Assembly: GCA_964588415.1 (NCBI GenBank)
Contig: CAZPPK010000038.1
Coordinates: 1 to 21,443, forward strand
Origin: Sulfidibacterium sp964588415
GTDB taxonomy: Bacteria > Bacteroidota > Bacteroidia > Bacteroidales > F082
Direction of reading: 5' to 3'
Length of the DNA: 21,443 bases
Shown: positions 1 to 9,596 of the stretch, piece after piece
How positions within the stretch are numbered: the first letter of the stretch is position 1
Layout: each line of letters starts with the position of its first letter
Position numbers and translations under genes: made by a program
The notes under the pieces: generated by a model
Database searches by the model: none
Seen by the model: only the letters and a program-made list of their open reading frames with translations
Told to the model about the DNA's origin: nothing

Positions 1-1041
1 CAGTCTTGGCTGAAGAGCAGCACCTCCTGAAACGACTGCCCGCATATTTCCACCCAGAGCTTTCCGCCATTTGGAATAGATCAGCTTGTCATAAAAATTC
101 CGCTGCAGATGGAACACTGGATTCTTAATATCATACTCAAATTTATTTCCAAGCGCTACGGCTATGAAAAACAGTGTTTTAGCAACAGGGCTTAAATCCC
201 TGCCCTTGGCCATTATTTTATCATAAACCTTTTCGAGCAAACGGGGTACAGTGGTCAGGACATGAGGTTTTACTTCCTGAATGTTGGCAGCTATGGTGCC
301 CATGTTCTCTGCGTAATAAATTGAGACGCCAAGATACAATAAAATATAAATATTGGTACGTTCAAAAACATGACACAAAGGAAGATAACTGACAACCCTA
401 CAATGTTCATCCACCGGGAAAATGTGATACAGGTTCAACACATTACTCAGAATATTTTTATGCGAAAGCATTACCCCTTTTGGTTTCCCAGTTGTTCCCG
501 AAGTATAAATAATGGATGCAATATCTTCAGGAAAAACTGTAGCACGTGATTCTTCCAACAAAAGCTGGTTCGCATGAGATTTTCCAAGTTCGATAAGTTC
601 CTCAAGGTGCGGAACATCGTCAAACTGTTTAAAGGTATAAACCCCTTTAATGTTGGAAATGCCGGGAACAATGTATTTAATTTTCCGGAACAGCTCCCAG
701 CCGGAAACAAAAACATAAAGTACTTCAGAATGCTCCAGGATGTACTTGTAATCCGCTTCACTGATGGTGGGATAAATGGGAACATGAATGGCTCCGATTT
801 GCAAAATAGCCATGTCTATGATGTTCCATTCCGGCCGATTGGGGGAAATGGTACCGATTTTATCTCCCTTTTTTACACCAAGGGAAAGCAGACCATAACT
901 GATATTATCAACCATTTCACGAATGGTCTTCAAATCATATTTCACCCATTCGCCATCAATCTTTCCAGCAAGCACATCTTCTTTTGGCTGAAAGGATTGT
1001 TCATAATGATCCAGCAGGTCAAACAGTCTTCGTACCTTCAT
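1..1041 (-). CDS. Long-chain fatty-acid-CoA ligase (AMP-forming), C-terminal part cut by window edge
   Basis: The reading frame runs from an ATG at 1041 to base 1 without a stop, giving 347 residues of a protein that is usually near 600. Enzymes of this family activate a fatty acid with ATP to an acyl-AMP and then transfer it to coenzyme A at the membrane. The adenylate-forming P-loop is clear at residues 179-189 (YTSGTTGKPKG), preceded by the typical N-terminal stretch with SPNRPEW at 66-72 and IGAIHVPIYPT at 82-92. The motif SGGAAL at 338-343 corresponds to the acyl-AMP site region. The C-terminal subdomain lies outside the window. It is separated by 71 bp from the upstream dehydrogenase on the same strand. 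The family is certain; the chain-length preference is not visible. No Shine-Dalgarno sequence precedes the start. Confidence 0.93.
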   Translation of the reverse strand, partial: MKVRRLFDLLDHYEQSFQPKEDVLAGKIDGEWVKYDLKTIREMVDNISYGLLSLGVKKGDKIGTISPNRPEWNIIDMAILQIGAIHVPIYPTISEADYKYILEHSEVLYVFVSGWELFRKIKYIVPGISNIKGVYTFKQFDDVPHLEELIELGKSHANQLLLEESRATVFPEDIASIIYTSGTTGKPKGVMLSHKNILSNVLNLYHIFPVDEHCRVVSYLPLCHVFERTNIYILLYLGVSIYYAENMGTIAANIQEVKPHVLTTVPRLLEKVYDKIMAKGRDLSPVAKTLFFIAVALGNKFEYDIKNPVFHLQRNFYDKLIYSKWRKALGGNMRAVVSGGAALQPRL

Positions 1042-1112
1042 TATACAGAAATTAGTTATATATAAACTTCAAATCGTTTTGCAACTTACCTTAACGGAAA
1101 ATGATTTGAATT

Positions 1113-1874
1113 CTAAAGTTCTTTATGAAAAACTGTAGCACTTGCCTGTGCCGTCGGCATAATGGTCAGATCGTTGATGTTGACGTTGGCAGGAAGCGTG
1201 GTCACAAACCAGGCTACTTCTGCAATATCCTCAGGATGAAGTGGTTCATAACCCTTATAAACAATATCGGCTTTCCCTTGGTCGCCTTTAAACCTGACAA
1301 CAGAAAATTCTGTCTCCACCGCACCGGGAGCAATTTGCGTAACCTTAATCCCGTAATCCACAGTGTCAATTCTCATGCCTTTTGTAAGCGCGTCAACGGC
1401 ATGTTTTGTGCCACAATAAACATTCCCGTTCGGATAAACTTCTTTTCCGGCAATGGACCCGATGTTAATTACGTGACCGCTTTTTCTTTCCACCATGCCT
1501 GGAAGAACGGCACGGCTGATATACAACAAGCCTTTGATATTGGTATCAATCATACGCTCCCAGTCATCAAGACTGCCTTCCTGAACCGTATTCATTCCAA
1601 CGGCAAGTCCGGCATTATTAATCAACACATCAATTTTTGACCAGTCGCCCGACAGCGTTGCCACGGCTTTTTGAACTGTATCCTTGTCACGTACATCAAA
1701 ATTCAAGGTGAGCACCCTTACTGTATATTCCTGAGTTATTTCGGCGGAGATACTTTCCAATCTCTCTTTACGACGCCCTGTGATAATCAGGTCGTAACCG
1801 TTTTCAGCAAATTTCCGGGCACAGGATAGACCAATGCCACTGGTTGCACCGGTAATAAATACAATTTTATGCAT
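1113..1874 (-). CDS. SDR-family NADP-dependent oxidoreductase (YdfG-like)
   Basis: A 253-residue classical short-chain dehydrogenase, the normal length for the family. The cofactor loop TGATSGIG is at residues 8-15, the pair R34-R35 after the second strand favours NADP over NAD, and NNAG is at 86-89. The catalytic Ser-Tyr-Lys triad is S140, Y153 and K157 within INIGS and YCGTK. The later part, with PGAVETEF at 183-190, resembles the YdfG group, which oxidises 3-hydroxy acids and L-serine; that substrate assignment is by resemblance only. It lies between the TonB receptor and the acyl-CoA ligase, all on one strand, and could be co-transcribed with the ligase. A start at the ATG at 1874 fits the beginning of the Rossmann fold exactly. 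Confidence 0.93.
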   Translation of the reverse strand: MHKIVFITGATSGIGLSCARKFAENGYDLIITGRRKERLESISAEITQEYTVRVLTLNFDVRDKDTVQKAVATLSGDWSKIDVLINNAGLAVGMNTVQEGSLDDWERMIDTNIKGLLYISRAVLPGMVERKSGHVINIGSIAGKEVYPNGNVYCGTKHAVDALTKGMRIDTVDYGIKVTQIAPGAVETEFSVVRFKGDQGKADIVYKGYEPLHPEDIAEVAWFVTTLPANVNINDLTIMPTAQASATVFHKEL

Positions 1875-1915
1875 GGTTTATTTTTAACATGGGGGCGCTA
1901 ATATAACGAATTTTT

Positions 1916-1934
1916 AAAAAAACAGCTTTCGCTG
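1916..1934 (-). terminator. Weak intrinsic terminator after the TonB-dependent receptor
   Basis: On the minus strand a four-pair stem CAGC/GCTG closes a GAAA tetraloop and is followed at once by seven T residues, about 40 bp after the receptor stop. The stem is short and is flanked by mismatches, so it may be inefficient. Confidence 0.35.
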
Positions 1935-1972
1935 AAATTTTCATTTTACGGCAGTTCCGCATAAAATTATTT

Positions 1973-3955
1973 TTAAGGTAAATGATATTGAACCCCGCCA
2001 AAGATCCAGATTCCTGGAAGGAGCACACTGCCCATTTCGTGATAAGGTCGATTCAGTAAATTGTTTCCCTGAACATAAAATGATGCACTTTTCAATTTAT
2101 AACGGATTTTTGCATTCAGCAGGAAAACAGTTTTATACGGAAGTACTTTTGAACTCTGGTAATCAAGATAGCCGCCATTTCGTTTCTGAATAGAAAATGT
2201 CCATCCTGCGCTAAGGTTCTTAAAAACTTTATGCTGCAGATAAACGGTAAAATCGTGTTTCAGGTAGTCTAGTGCATAAAAAGAAATATACCCAAACGAC
2301 TTCTTATCACTATGTAAATAAGTATAATTCACGCGGACACTTTGGATAAATTTCTGCTCCGGATTATCATTTTGATAGACAGCTGACAGTGCCAGTCCGT
2401 AAGTGTTAAGCTTGGTCAGGTTTCTGCTTTCAATATTTGCCTGCGGTTTTGTTTTCATCCAATCGATAATGTTGCGTCCCATCCGGTCAAAAACAGAAAC
2501 AGTAGTCACAATGTTTTTTCTAAAATATTTGAGCCCCGCTTCTATTCCCAGTACTTTTTCCGGCTTTAGATCAGGATTAGGTGTGTAGCCGGGGACGTTA
2601 TAATACAATTCAGTAAAAGTAGGAATACGAATTGACTGATTTACGGAGACAAATGACTTCAGGCTCTCAGTAATGAAATATCCCAAGTCCAGTCCGGGCG
2701 ACCACAATGTACCATAGCGTTGATTATAATAAACACCTGTTCCCAATGAAACAGAAAAGTTGTTCTTTGTATAATATTGATTGAAATTCAGATTGAAATT
2801 AGTCCGGTTGGCATAATGATCATAATAGCCTCCTTTCATTATCGATGAATAGATAGTATCTGGCATAGGTGATCCCAAAACGTTGCTTAAAATACGTTCG
2901 TTTGAAACAGAAAACCCTGCAGAACTTTTACCCAGTTTTGAATCAAAATGAAGCCCGAAATCAGCATTCAAAACATCCGTACGATGAAAATTCGGGCCCG
3001 TGTATGGAAAGAAACCGTAAGATGTCCTATATCCGGCACTGTCAGCGCCCATTACATACCAATCGCCTTGTTTTTCAAACCAACCTTTCCCTTGCCGGAA
3101 CAATTCAAAACGATCAAAAAGCCGCTTCCAGGAAAGCTGGCCGTGAAACCGTACTTTTTTTCCTGTATTCAGGTTCAGACTGAAAAAGAGACTTCTGGTG
3201 TGTTCAAATTGATCGGGATATTGTGCCGTATAAAACCCATAAGCCCCATAAGCCCGGTCCTGATATGCAAGTTGTAGCATCGCGGACGTACTGTTGTGCT
3301 TATACGCTGACTGATGATAAAATCCATAATTCTTAAAATCTGTATCCCAGCGATATCCGTCGGAACGGCGAATCATGACAGATGTATGATTTTGAATTTT
3401 TCCGGTTCGGTAGTTTCCTGCAAGAAAAGCTGAAAACAAACCATACTGGCCGCCGGACAGGTTAAAATCCAAACTGTTTCCAACAGATTTTTTAGTGATA
3501 ATATTGATCGCTCCAGAAAAGGCATTGGGACCAAACCATCTTCCTGATGGTCCCTGGACGACTTCTATTTTTGAAATATCTCCGGGCGTAAGTGCCAGAT
3601 CAAGATTGTTATGACCCGTTTGGGGATCGTTCACAGGAATCCCATTGATCATGATCAGGTTTTGGTCGAAGGAGCCTCCACGGATACTCAGATCGGCCTG
3701 CATTCCAAAAACGCCACGCTGGCGAAGATCAAATCCGCCTAATTGCTGAAGGATATCACCAAAATTGGTGACCGGCGCCTCTGAAAGTGTTTTGCTGGGA
3801 ATGATCTGGACAAATTGGGTGGTTCCTTTAAAAATGGTCTCATTTCCCAAAGATGAAACTCTTACTTCTGCAAGATTTACTGTATCAGTCTGGCCATAAG
3901 AAGCCAAGCTGATAAGCCAAAAAATCATTATGAATATATATTTTTGAAGAGCCAT
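1973..3955 (-). CDS. TonB-dependent outer-membrane receptor (BtuB-like size class)
   Basis: A 660-residue outer-membrane receptor that would import a scarce ligand using energy from TonB. Residues 1 to about 21 form a signal peptide (hydrophobic core FIMIFWLISLA, cleavage near SYG-QT). A TonB-box-like segment (LAEVRVSS, 28-35) follows, then the plug domain at about 46-155 with IRGG at 91-94, VVQGPSGRWFG at 132-142 and NIITK at 151-155. The remainder is a beta-barrel rich in alternating aromatic residues, with a typical FYVQGNNLLNRPY segment near the C-terminus. It has no N-terminal carboxypeptidase-like domain and no SusD partner, so it is not a SusC-type glycan receptor. The size fits the vitamin/metal-chelate receptor class, but the ligand cannot be read from sequence. 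A promoter lies just upstream, after the terminator of the porin gene. Confidence 0.93.
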   Translation of the reverse strand: MALQKYIFIMIFWLISLASYGQTDTVNLAEVRVSSLGNETIFKGTTQFVQIIPSKTLSEAPVTNFGDILQQLGGFDLRQRGVFGMQADLSIRGGSFDQNLIMINGIPVNDPQTGHNNLDLALTPGDISKIEVVQGPSGRWFGPNAFSGAINIITKKSVGNSLDFNLSGGQYGLFSAFLAGNYRTGKIQNHTSVMIRRSDGYRWDTDFKNYGFYHQSAYKHNSTSAMLQLAYQDRAYGAYGFYTAQYPDQFEHTRSLFFSLNLNTGKKVRFHGQLSWKRLFDRFELFRQGKGWFEKQGDWYVMGADSAGYRTSYGFFPYTGPNFHRTDVLNADFGLHFDSKLGKSSAGFSVSNERILSNVLGSPMPDTIYSSIMKGGYYDHYANRTNFNLNFNQYYTKNNFSVSLGTGVYYNQRYGTLWSPGLDLGYFITESLKSFVSVNQSIRIPTFTELYYNVPGYTPNPDLKPEKVLGIEAGLKYFRKNIVTTVSVFDRMGRNIIDWMKTKPQANIESRNLTKLNTYGLALSAVYQNDNPEQKFIQSVRVNYTYLHSDKKSFGYISFYALDYLKHDFTVYLQHKVFKNLSAGWTFSIQKRNGGYLDYQSSKVLPYKTVFLLNAKIRYKLKSASFYVQGNNLLNRPYHEMGSVLLPGIWIFGGVQYHLP

Positions 3956-3984
3956 CTTTTTCTATTGCTATTAAAAATAAACGG

Positions 3985-4012
3985 CAAAAGTAAAAAAATG
4001 AAACAGATCAAA
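3985..4012 (-). promoter_or_regulatory. Bacteroidota-type promoter for the TonB-dependent receptor
   Basis: On the minus strand TACTTTTG (3992 to 3985) matches the -7 consensus TAnnTTTG. A TTTG (4012 to 4009) lies 16 bp further upstream, near the expected -33 position. It sits 30 bp before the receptor start and just downstream of the preceding gene's terminator. Confidence 0.55.
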
Positions 4013-4027
4013 GTCACAAAAGCTCAC

Positions 4028-4063
4028 AAAAAAGGCCACGAAATATTAATTTCGTGGCCTTTT
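4028..4063 (-). terminator. Rho-independent terminator of the OmpP1/FadL gene
   Basis: A 15-bp perfect stem (4030-4044 with 4049-4063, core GGCCACGAAAT) closes a four-base loop. On the minus strand it is followed by a run of six T residues. It begins 19 bp after the porin stop codon. The T run on the plus strand is shorter, and no plus-strand gene ends here. Confidence 0.9.
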
Positions 4064-4081
4064 GAAATATCTTATTAGATA

Positions 4082-5689
4082 TTATTTTTTATGTTTCTTG
4101 CCAAAACTAAAGTCAAGCCCGGCAGCAATTGCCCAGGTTGATTTCTTATAGGTTTCACTATAAGAAACCTGTGACTTTCCTGAACTTGTAGTTTCAGAAT
4201 ATGTTTTGGGTTTATATGAAACTAAATATCCACCTAATTGCAAAGTAACTTTGTCGCTGATCTTATATGCACCACCAAGGCCAACTGTACCTGCAGTAAG
4301 GCTATAACTTAAATCGCTCTGATAACTCTGATTAACACCAGATTTGGAATATAGATATCCGGCGCTCAAAAGTAATTTTGATGTTACATTAAATTCTGCT
4401 CCAAGACCATATTCCTGATAATCATTTCCAACATTATCTTTAACATTAGTCCAACCCGTTCCACGGTCGCCATACAGATGATATCCGCCTTGCAGGCTAA
4501 CCACTTTACTCACATTATATCTTATACCGACTGATAAATAAGAGGGAATGTCGGCATTTGTTTTACCACCATTTGGGAACATTTCAATAGTACTACCATC
4601 AGGATTCAATCCAATTGCAAAACCTTCTCCTGCCGGTGTTGTATTTGTTAGTGTCATGTTTGTTTTGAATTCATATTTAATTCCGATATCCAAATTATCA
4701 TTCAGGAATGAGAAGTTGGCCCCGATAATCGGAGTAAAACCGGTTCCTTTTTGTTTGACATCTAAGTTTTGATCAGCCACTAAAGTAGCACCTGCATACA
4801 TTTGTTGAGCAACAGCCGTAAATCCGGAACCAAAATTAGTATTAAGATCAGAAACTGACAACGTACTAATCTGACTAGCCGTAGCTCCTAAGAAACTCAG
4901 GCCTGCCTCAAGGTTAGCTGCATCAGTGGCACTCAGATAACCGCCTTGTACCAATTGATCCAGAGTATAACCACTGGCTGGAGAACTAGCTAAAGTAGTA
5001 AGGCCAGCAGCCCCGAATGTGAACTGATCGCCAACTCCCTTCATAAAAGCATTAGCCCGAACTGTACCGTTTGCAGTTGTAAAGCTAATGTTTTTCAGGT
5101 ATCCGGTATAAGAATTGCGAGCAATATTGTAACGTCCGCCAACATAAAACGAAATATTGGGTGTAATGGCGTAAGAAATACCAGCCTGAATTCCAAAGTA
5201 CATTGATGTACCTTTCAAATAAGCATCAACGGAATATCCGGTAACGCCCAAACTTGCAAACTGAGGAACCAACACGGCAATAGGGGCCTCATCCATAGGA
5301 ATGCCGTTTTTAAATTCGGCACCACCGCCCCCACCGACGACATTAAAACCGAATGAAAATGCCCACTTTCCGGTTTTATAAGCCATATAAAAGTCCGGAA
5401 AAACAGGAGCAGTAACTTTTCCAACATATTCAGTCCTGTTTAATCCGGGAATTGCATCGAGAGTTTGGGTCTGAAAAATACTTTGACTGCTCAATGATAT
5501 GTAAAACCCATCGGCCAATTTAGTAAGGCCAGCCGGGTTGAAATACACGGCATCAATACTTGTAGATGCATCGCGAACCAACATCCTGGACCAGGCAGCA
5601 CTTTGGTTCGTATTAGTGATCAATCCTCCAGCATAAGCGAAGTTGACCATCAACAACATGCTTAGGAATAAAATCGTAATTTTTCTCAT
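4082..5689 (-). CDS. OmpP1/FadL/TodX-family outer-membrane transport protein
   Basis: A 535-residue beta-barrel of the FadL family, whose members let hydrophobic compounds such as long-chain fatty acids cross the outer membrane. Residues 1-20 are a signal peptide ending AYA. The mature N-terminus and the diagnostic motif DAVYFNPAGL at 46-55 match the N-terminal plug region of the family. The C-terminal half shows repeated beta-strand segments such as LSAGYLYSK and VTLQLGGYLVS, and the last strand ends in LDFSFGKKHKK. Residues about 203-308 are an unusually long Ala/Ser/Gly-rich, helix-prone insert. At 535 residues it is longer than E. coli FadL (about 446). It is a single-gene unit with its own terminator. 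Fatty-acid transport is plausible given the acyl-CoA ligase 3 kb away, but other hydrophobic substrates are possible. Confidence 0.9.
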   Translation of the reverse strand: MRKITILFLSMLLMVNFAYAGGLITNTNQSAAWSRMLVRDASTSIDAVYFNPAGLTKLADGFYISLSSQSIFQTQTLDAIPGLNRTEYVGKVTAPVFPDFYMAYKTGKWAFSFGFNVVGGGGGAEFKNGIPMDEAPIAVLVPQFASLGVTGYSVDAYLKGTSMYFGIQAGISYAITPNISFYVGGRYNIARNSYTGYLKNISFTTANGTVRANAFMKGVGDQFTFGAAGLTTLASSPASGYTLDQLVQGGYLSATDAANLEAGLSFLGATASQISTLSVSDLNTNFGSGFTAVAQQMYAGATLVADQNLDVKQKGTGFTPIIGANFSFLNDNLDIGIKYEFKTNMTLTNTTPAGEGFAIGLNPDGSTIEMFPNGGKTNADIPSYLSVGIRYNVSKVVSLQGGYHLYGDRGTGWTNVKDNVGNDYQEYGLGAEFNVTSKLLLSAGYLYSKSGVNQSYQSDLSYSLTAGTVGLGGAYKISDKVTLQLGGYLVSYKPKTYSETTSSGKSQVSYSETYKKSTWAIAAGLDFSFGKKHKK

Positions 5690-5874
5690 AGTAATATTTT
5701 TTGGTTAATATTGAGCTAATTTAAAAAAAATTATTCCCAAACTCATTTTTTCCATAAAAATAAATAGTTTTTTGAATATTTGAGACGGTGACTATTTCAA
5801 GTAATTGATTATCAATACTATTAATGATCAATGAAGTATTTCAAGCAGAAGAAAAAGTTACTTATTTATATATT

Positions 5875-8800
5875 TCAATGTGTCTCAAGCCAGTTTTTTG
5901 CATTTACAAACGCTTCAATCCATGGGCTAACCTCGTCATTTTGTCTGTTTTCAGGGTAACTTGCCCATTGCCAGGGGAAAATGGCGCGTTCCAGATGGGG
6001 CATCATGGCAAGATGGCGTCCATTGTTTGAACAGATGGCTGCCGTGGCCCAATCGGAACCGTTAGGATTGCCGGGATAGCGTTCATAACTATATGAAACA
6101 GGAATCTGATATTTATCTCTGAAATACGGAAAGCTGAATTTTCCTTCTCCATGTGCAACCCAAACTCCCAAGCGGCTTCCCGCAAGACTTTTTAGCATTA
6201 CAGAATTGTTTTCATGAATGTTGATATTCACAAACGCCGATTCAAATTTTCGTGAATCGTTGTGCAACATGACAGGTTTTTCAGGATGATCCTGATATAT
6301 CAGATTCAATTCTGTCATAAGCTGGCATCCATTGCAAACTCCCAGGCTTAGGGTATCTTTTCTTTTGTAGAAATTATCCAACGCTTTTTTTGCTTTTGGG
6401 TTGTACAAAAATGCACCGGCCCAACCTTTTGCAGATCCCAAAACATCGGAGTTTGAAAATCCGCCAACAAAAGTTATAAAACCAACATCCGTCAAATCTT
6501 CCCTACCGGAAATAAGATCTGTCATGTGGATATCTTTCACATCAAAACCTGCCAAATACAAAGCGTAAGCCATTTCTCTGTCGCCGTTAACTCCTTTTTC
6601 ACGGATAATGGCAGCCTTAATGCGTTTAATTTTTTTAGATCTATCGCGAATCCTAAAGGTATCTTTACTTCCGGAAAAACTTTGGTTAAACTGAAAATAT
6701 AAATCCTGACGCTTATAATTTTGGAAACGTTCATGAGCAAGTTGTCCGGCAGTTTGTTTTGCATCAAGCAAATACGAAGTCTCACGCCAGACATCACGAA
6801 AACGGTTAATGTCGAGACGCGTTTTTTTCTTTTGATGACGGATAGTAACCCAGTGCCTTTTTACAACTCTTCCCAACATCTTATAGCTTATTCCAGCATG
6901 GGAAAGTATGGTTTTGACCAATTTTTTATTTTTAATCTGAATGACAACTGCCGATTTTTCGCTGAACATGAGTTTCATAAAGTCTTTCTCTTTAAAACTG
7001 TCCAGCCTTAGCCTCATACCGTGATCAATATTTGGGAAATTCATCTCAAGCAGCGTCGTAGCAAGTCCACCAGCCGAAACATCATGGCCTGCCAAAATGT
7101 GCCCTTCCTGAATAAGATGTTGTATTGTATTAAAAACATTTCTCACATAATCAGCATCCTTGACATCAGGGCATTCGCTTCCTACTTTACCAAGAACCTG
7201 AGCAAAACTGCTACCTCCGAGTGCAAAAGGTGAATTTGAAAAATCAACATAAATCAATCTAGACTTTTTCACCGGTTTGATATAAGGCGTCACTGCTCTT
7301 TTAATATCAGTAACCCCTCCCACTGCCGAAACAATGACTGTTCCCGGAGCATATACTTCCTGTCCATCGGGATATTTTTGAGTCATCGAAAGCGAATCTT
7401 TTCCTGTTGGAACAGGAATTCCCAGTGCCACAGAAAAATCGCTTAAGGCCTTAACAGCACGATAAAGGCGATCGTTCTCGCCAGAATTTTTTGCCGGCCA
7501 CATCCAGTTTGCACTTAAAGAAACTCCTGACAATCCATTTTCAATCGGGGCCCACACCAAATTGGTCAACGACTCAACAACAGCAAGTCTGGAGCCTTTT
7601 TCAGGATCAACCAGTGCCGCTGAAGGTGCATGTCCTAATGCCGTGGCAATCCCTTTTTCACCATTATAATCTAATGCCATAATTCCCAAATTATTCAACG
7701 GCAATTGTAACGGCCCCGTGCACTGTTGCATAGCTACACGCCCTCCAACCGAGCGGTCGACTTTGTTTGTGAGCCAGTCTTTGCAGGCAACAGCTTCAAG
7801 ATGCAGAACACTATTTAAATAAGTCTCAAAATTTGAATTATCATACTCAAGATCAGAGAAATGAATAGCCTGACTTTGATCAGTGAGAACCGTTTTGGGC
7901 GGTTTCCCGAAAAGGTATTCAAGGTTCAGATCAACAGGAAGTTCTTTTTCATCTCCTTTAACCACAAGGCGTTGATCTGATTTCACGGTTCCTACTTTGT
8001 AAATGGGTGCTCTTTCGCGGGAAGCAATTTGAGAAACTAGTTCCAGGTCTTTCCCCTTGATGACCATTCCCATTCGCTCCTGCGATTCGTTACCCAGAAT
8101 TTCTTTGAATGACAAGGTCGGGTCGCCTACAGGAAGTTTTTTAATATCAATGACCGCCCCAGAATCTTCTACCAATTCCGAAAGACAATTCAGATGGCCG
8201 CCAGCGCCATGGTCGTGAATGGAAATAATAGGATTTGTTTGCGATTCGATACAAGCGCGAATAGCATTGGCCGTTCTTTTTTGCATTTCAGGATTTGAAC
8301 GCTGAACCGCATTGAGCTCCGTTCCCTGGCTGTATTCCCCTGTGTCCACTGATGAAACGGCACCGCCACCCATTCCGATACGGTAATTGTCTCCTCCGAG
8401 CACAACGATCAAATCACCTTCTTCAGGAATTGCCTTTTCTGCATCCCTGGCATTTGCATAACCCACGCCACCGGCAAGCATAACAACTTTATCATAAGCA
8501 AAAAGCTTGTCCGCTTCCTGATGTTCAAAAGTGAAAAGGCTTCCGTTGATCAGTGGTTGGCCGAATTTATTACCAAAATCTGAAACCCCGTTGGAGGCTT
8601 TGATAAGAATTTCGGAAGGTGTATGATACAGCCATTTACGTTTGGCGATTTTGTTTTCCCAGCTATGGCCTGTACCCAGGCGCGAATAAGAAGTCATATA
8701 AACGGCAGTGCCTGCCAAAGGAATGCTTCCCCGGCCACCAGCCATACGGTCGCGGATCTCACCACCACTGCCAGTAGCAGCACCGTTGAAAGGTTCCACG

Positions 8801-9561
8801 GTTGTAGGGAAATTATGAGTTTCAGCCTTCAGAGAAAGGACTGAATTAATCTTGCGAACTTCGAAAAATGCTGCTTTATCTCCCTCAGTAGGAGCGAACT
8901 GATCAATCTGGGGGCCCATAACAAAAGCAACATTGTCTTTGTAAGCAGAAACCAGGTAACGCGGCGATGCTTTTGATGTTTTTTTGATCAACGCGAATAA
9001 AGAATTAGGCATCTCCTTACCGTTGATAATAAAAGTTCCGTTGAAAATTTTATGGCGGCAATGTTCCGAATTTATTTGGGCAAAACCATATATCTCCGAA
9101 TCAGTCAGCTTTCTGCCAATTTTTTGGCTCACCTGCCCCAGGTATTCAACTTCCTCCGGGCTGAGCGCCAAACTTTGTTCTTTGTTATATGAATCAATAT
9201 CTTCAACATAAAGGATGGGTTCAGCCTCATGCGTAATAATAAATGTATCCTGACCTAATCCGCTATACAATTGTTGAAGCATCGGATCATAGTCAGTAAA
9301 GGAGTTATCCTTTTTATAAAATTCCTCAATCCTGACAATGCCCGAAATACCCATGTTCTGTGTAATTTCGACGGCATTTGTGCTCCAGGGAGTTATCATT
9401 TCCTTTCTGGGTCCTACAAAATAACCTTCTACTTCCTTATTAGAACACAATTTGGTGTCGTTAAAGAGCCAGGATAATTTCTGATGATCTGAAAGGGCGA
9501 GTGAATCCGGCGCATCAACCAGAAAGTAATGCACCTTGTCGTTGGAATAAAAATATATCAT
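5875..9561 (-). CDS. purL: Phosphoribosylformylglycinamidine synthase, large single-chain type
   Basis: This 1228-residue enzyme performs the fourth step of purine synthesis: ATP-dependent conversion of FGAR to FGAM with glutamine as nitrogen donor, in the cytoplasm. It has a PurS-like N-terminal region, two synthetase halves and a C-terminal glutamine amidotransferase. The ATP-site motif ETHNFPT with NGAATGSGGEIRDR lies near residues 245-270, and the second half contains PTGKDSLSM and HDVSAGGLA. The glutaminase has nucleophile C1076 in GVCNG, HGEGKFSFP near 1137, and the catalytic His-Glu pair H1189 and E1191 in PHLERA. The length is close to E. coli PurL (1295), so it is intact. It is transcribed alone, divergent from the metal regulator, with a TAnnTTTG element upstream. 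No strong terminator hairpin was seen after it. Confidence 0.98.
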   Translation of the reverse strand: MIYFYSNDKVHYFLVDAPDSLALSDHQKLSWLFNDTKLCSNKEVEGYFVGPRKEMITPWSTNAVEITQNMGISGIVRIEEFYKKDNSFTDYDPMLQQLYSGLGQDTFIITHEAEPILYVEDIDSYNKEQSLALSPEEVEYLGQVSQKIGRKLTDSEIYGFAQINSEHCRHKIFNGTFIINGKEMPNSLFALIKKTSKASPRYLVSAYKDNVAFVMGPQIDQFAPTEGDKAAFFEVRKINSVLSLKAETHNFPTTVEPFNGAATGSGGEIRDRMAGGRGSIPLAGTAVYMTSYSRLGTGHSWENKIAKRKWLYHTPSEILIKASNGVSDFGNKFGQPLINGSLFTFEHQEADKLFAYDKVVMLAGGVGYANARDAEKAIPEEGDLIVVLGGDNYRIGMGGGAVSSVDTGEYSQGTELNAVQRSNPEMQKRTANAIRACIESQTNPIISIHDHGAGGHLNCLSELVEDSGAVIDIKKLPVGDPTLSFKEILGNESQERMGMVIKGKDLELVSQIASRERAPIYKVGTVKSDQRLVVKGDEKELPVDLNLEYLFGKPPKTVLTDQSQAIHFSDLEYDNSNFETYLNSVLHLEAVACKDWLTNKVDRSVGGRVAMQQCTGPLQLPLNNLGIMALDYNGEKGIATALGHAPSAALVDPEKGSRLAVVESLTNLVWAPIENGLSGVSLSANWMWPAKNSGENDRLYRAVKALSDFSVALGIPVPTGKDSLSMTQKYPDGQEVYAPGTVIVSAVGGVTDIKRAVTPYIKPVKKSRLIYVDFSNSPFALGGSSFAQVLGKVGSECPDVKDADYVRNVFNTIQHLIQEGHILAGHDVSAGGLATTLLEMNFPNIDHGMRLRLDSFKEKDFMKLMFSEKSAVVIQIKNKKLVKTILSHAGISYKMLGRVVKRHWVTIRHQKKKTRLDINRFRDVWRETSYLLDAKQTAGQLAHERFQNYKRQDLYFQFNQSFSGSKDTFRIRDRSKKIKRIKAAIIREKGVNGDREMAYALYLAGFDVKDIHMTDLISGREDLTDVGFITFVGGFSNSDVLGSAKGWAGAFLYNPKAKKALDNFYKRKDTLSLGVCNGCQLMTELNLIYQDHPEKPVMLHNDSRKFESAFVNINIHENNSVMLKSLAGSRLGVWVAHGEGKFSFPYFRDKYQIPVSYSYERYPGNPNGSDWATAAICSNNGRHLAMMPHLERAIFPWQWASYPENRQNDEVSPWIEAFVNAKNWLETH

Positions 9562-9588
9562 TGCGTCGAGATTAAAGGCTTACCGCAG

Positions 9589-9596
9589 CAAATATA
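9589..9596 (-). promoter_or_regulatory. -7 promoter element for purL
   Basis: TATATTTG on the minus strand matches TAnnTTTG and lies 27 bp before the purL start. I could not find a convincing TTG element at the -33 spacing. Confidence 0.45.

Noticed and set aside
574..1065. Plus-strand open frame of 163 codons
   Set aside because: It is antisense to the acyl-CoA ligase, whose motifs are unmistakable on the minus strand. The translation has no family features.
3956..4027. Possible cobalamin or other riboswitch upstream of the TonB-dependent receptor
   Set aside because: The promoter lies only 30 bp before the start, leaving no room for a structured leader, and no B12-box-like sequence is visible.
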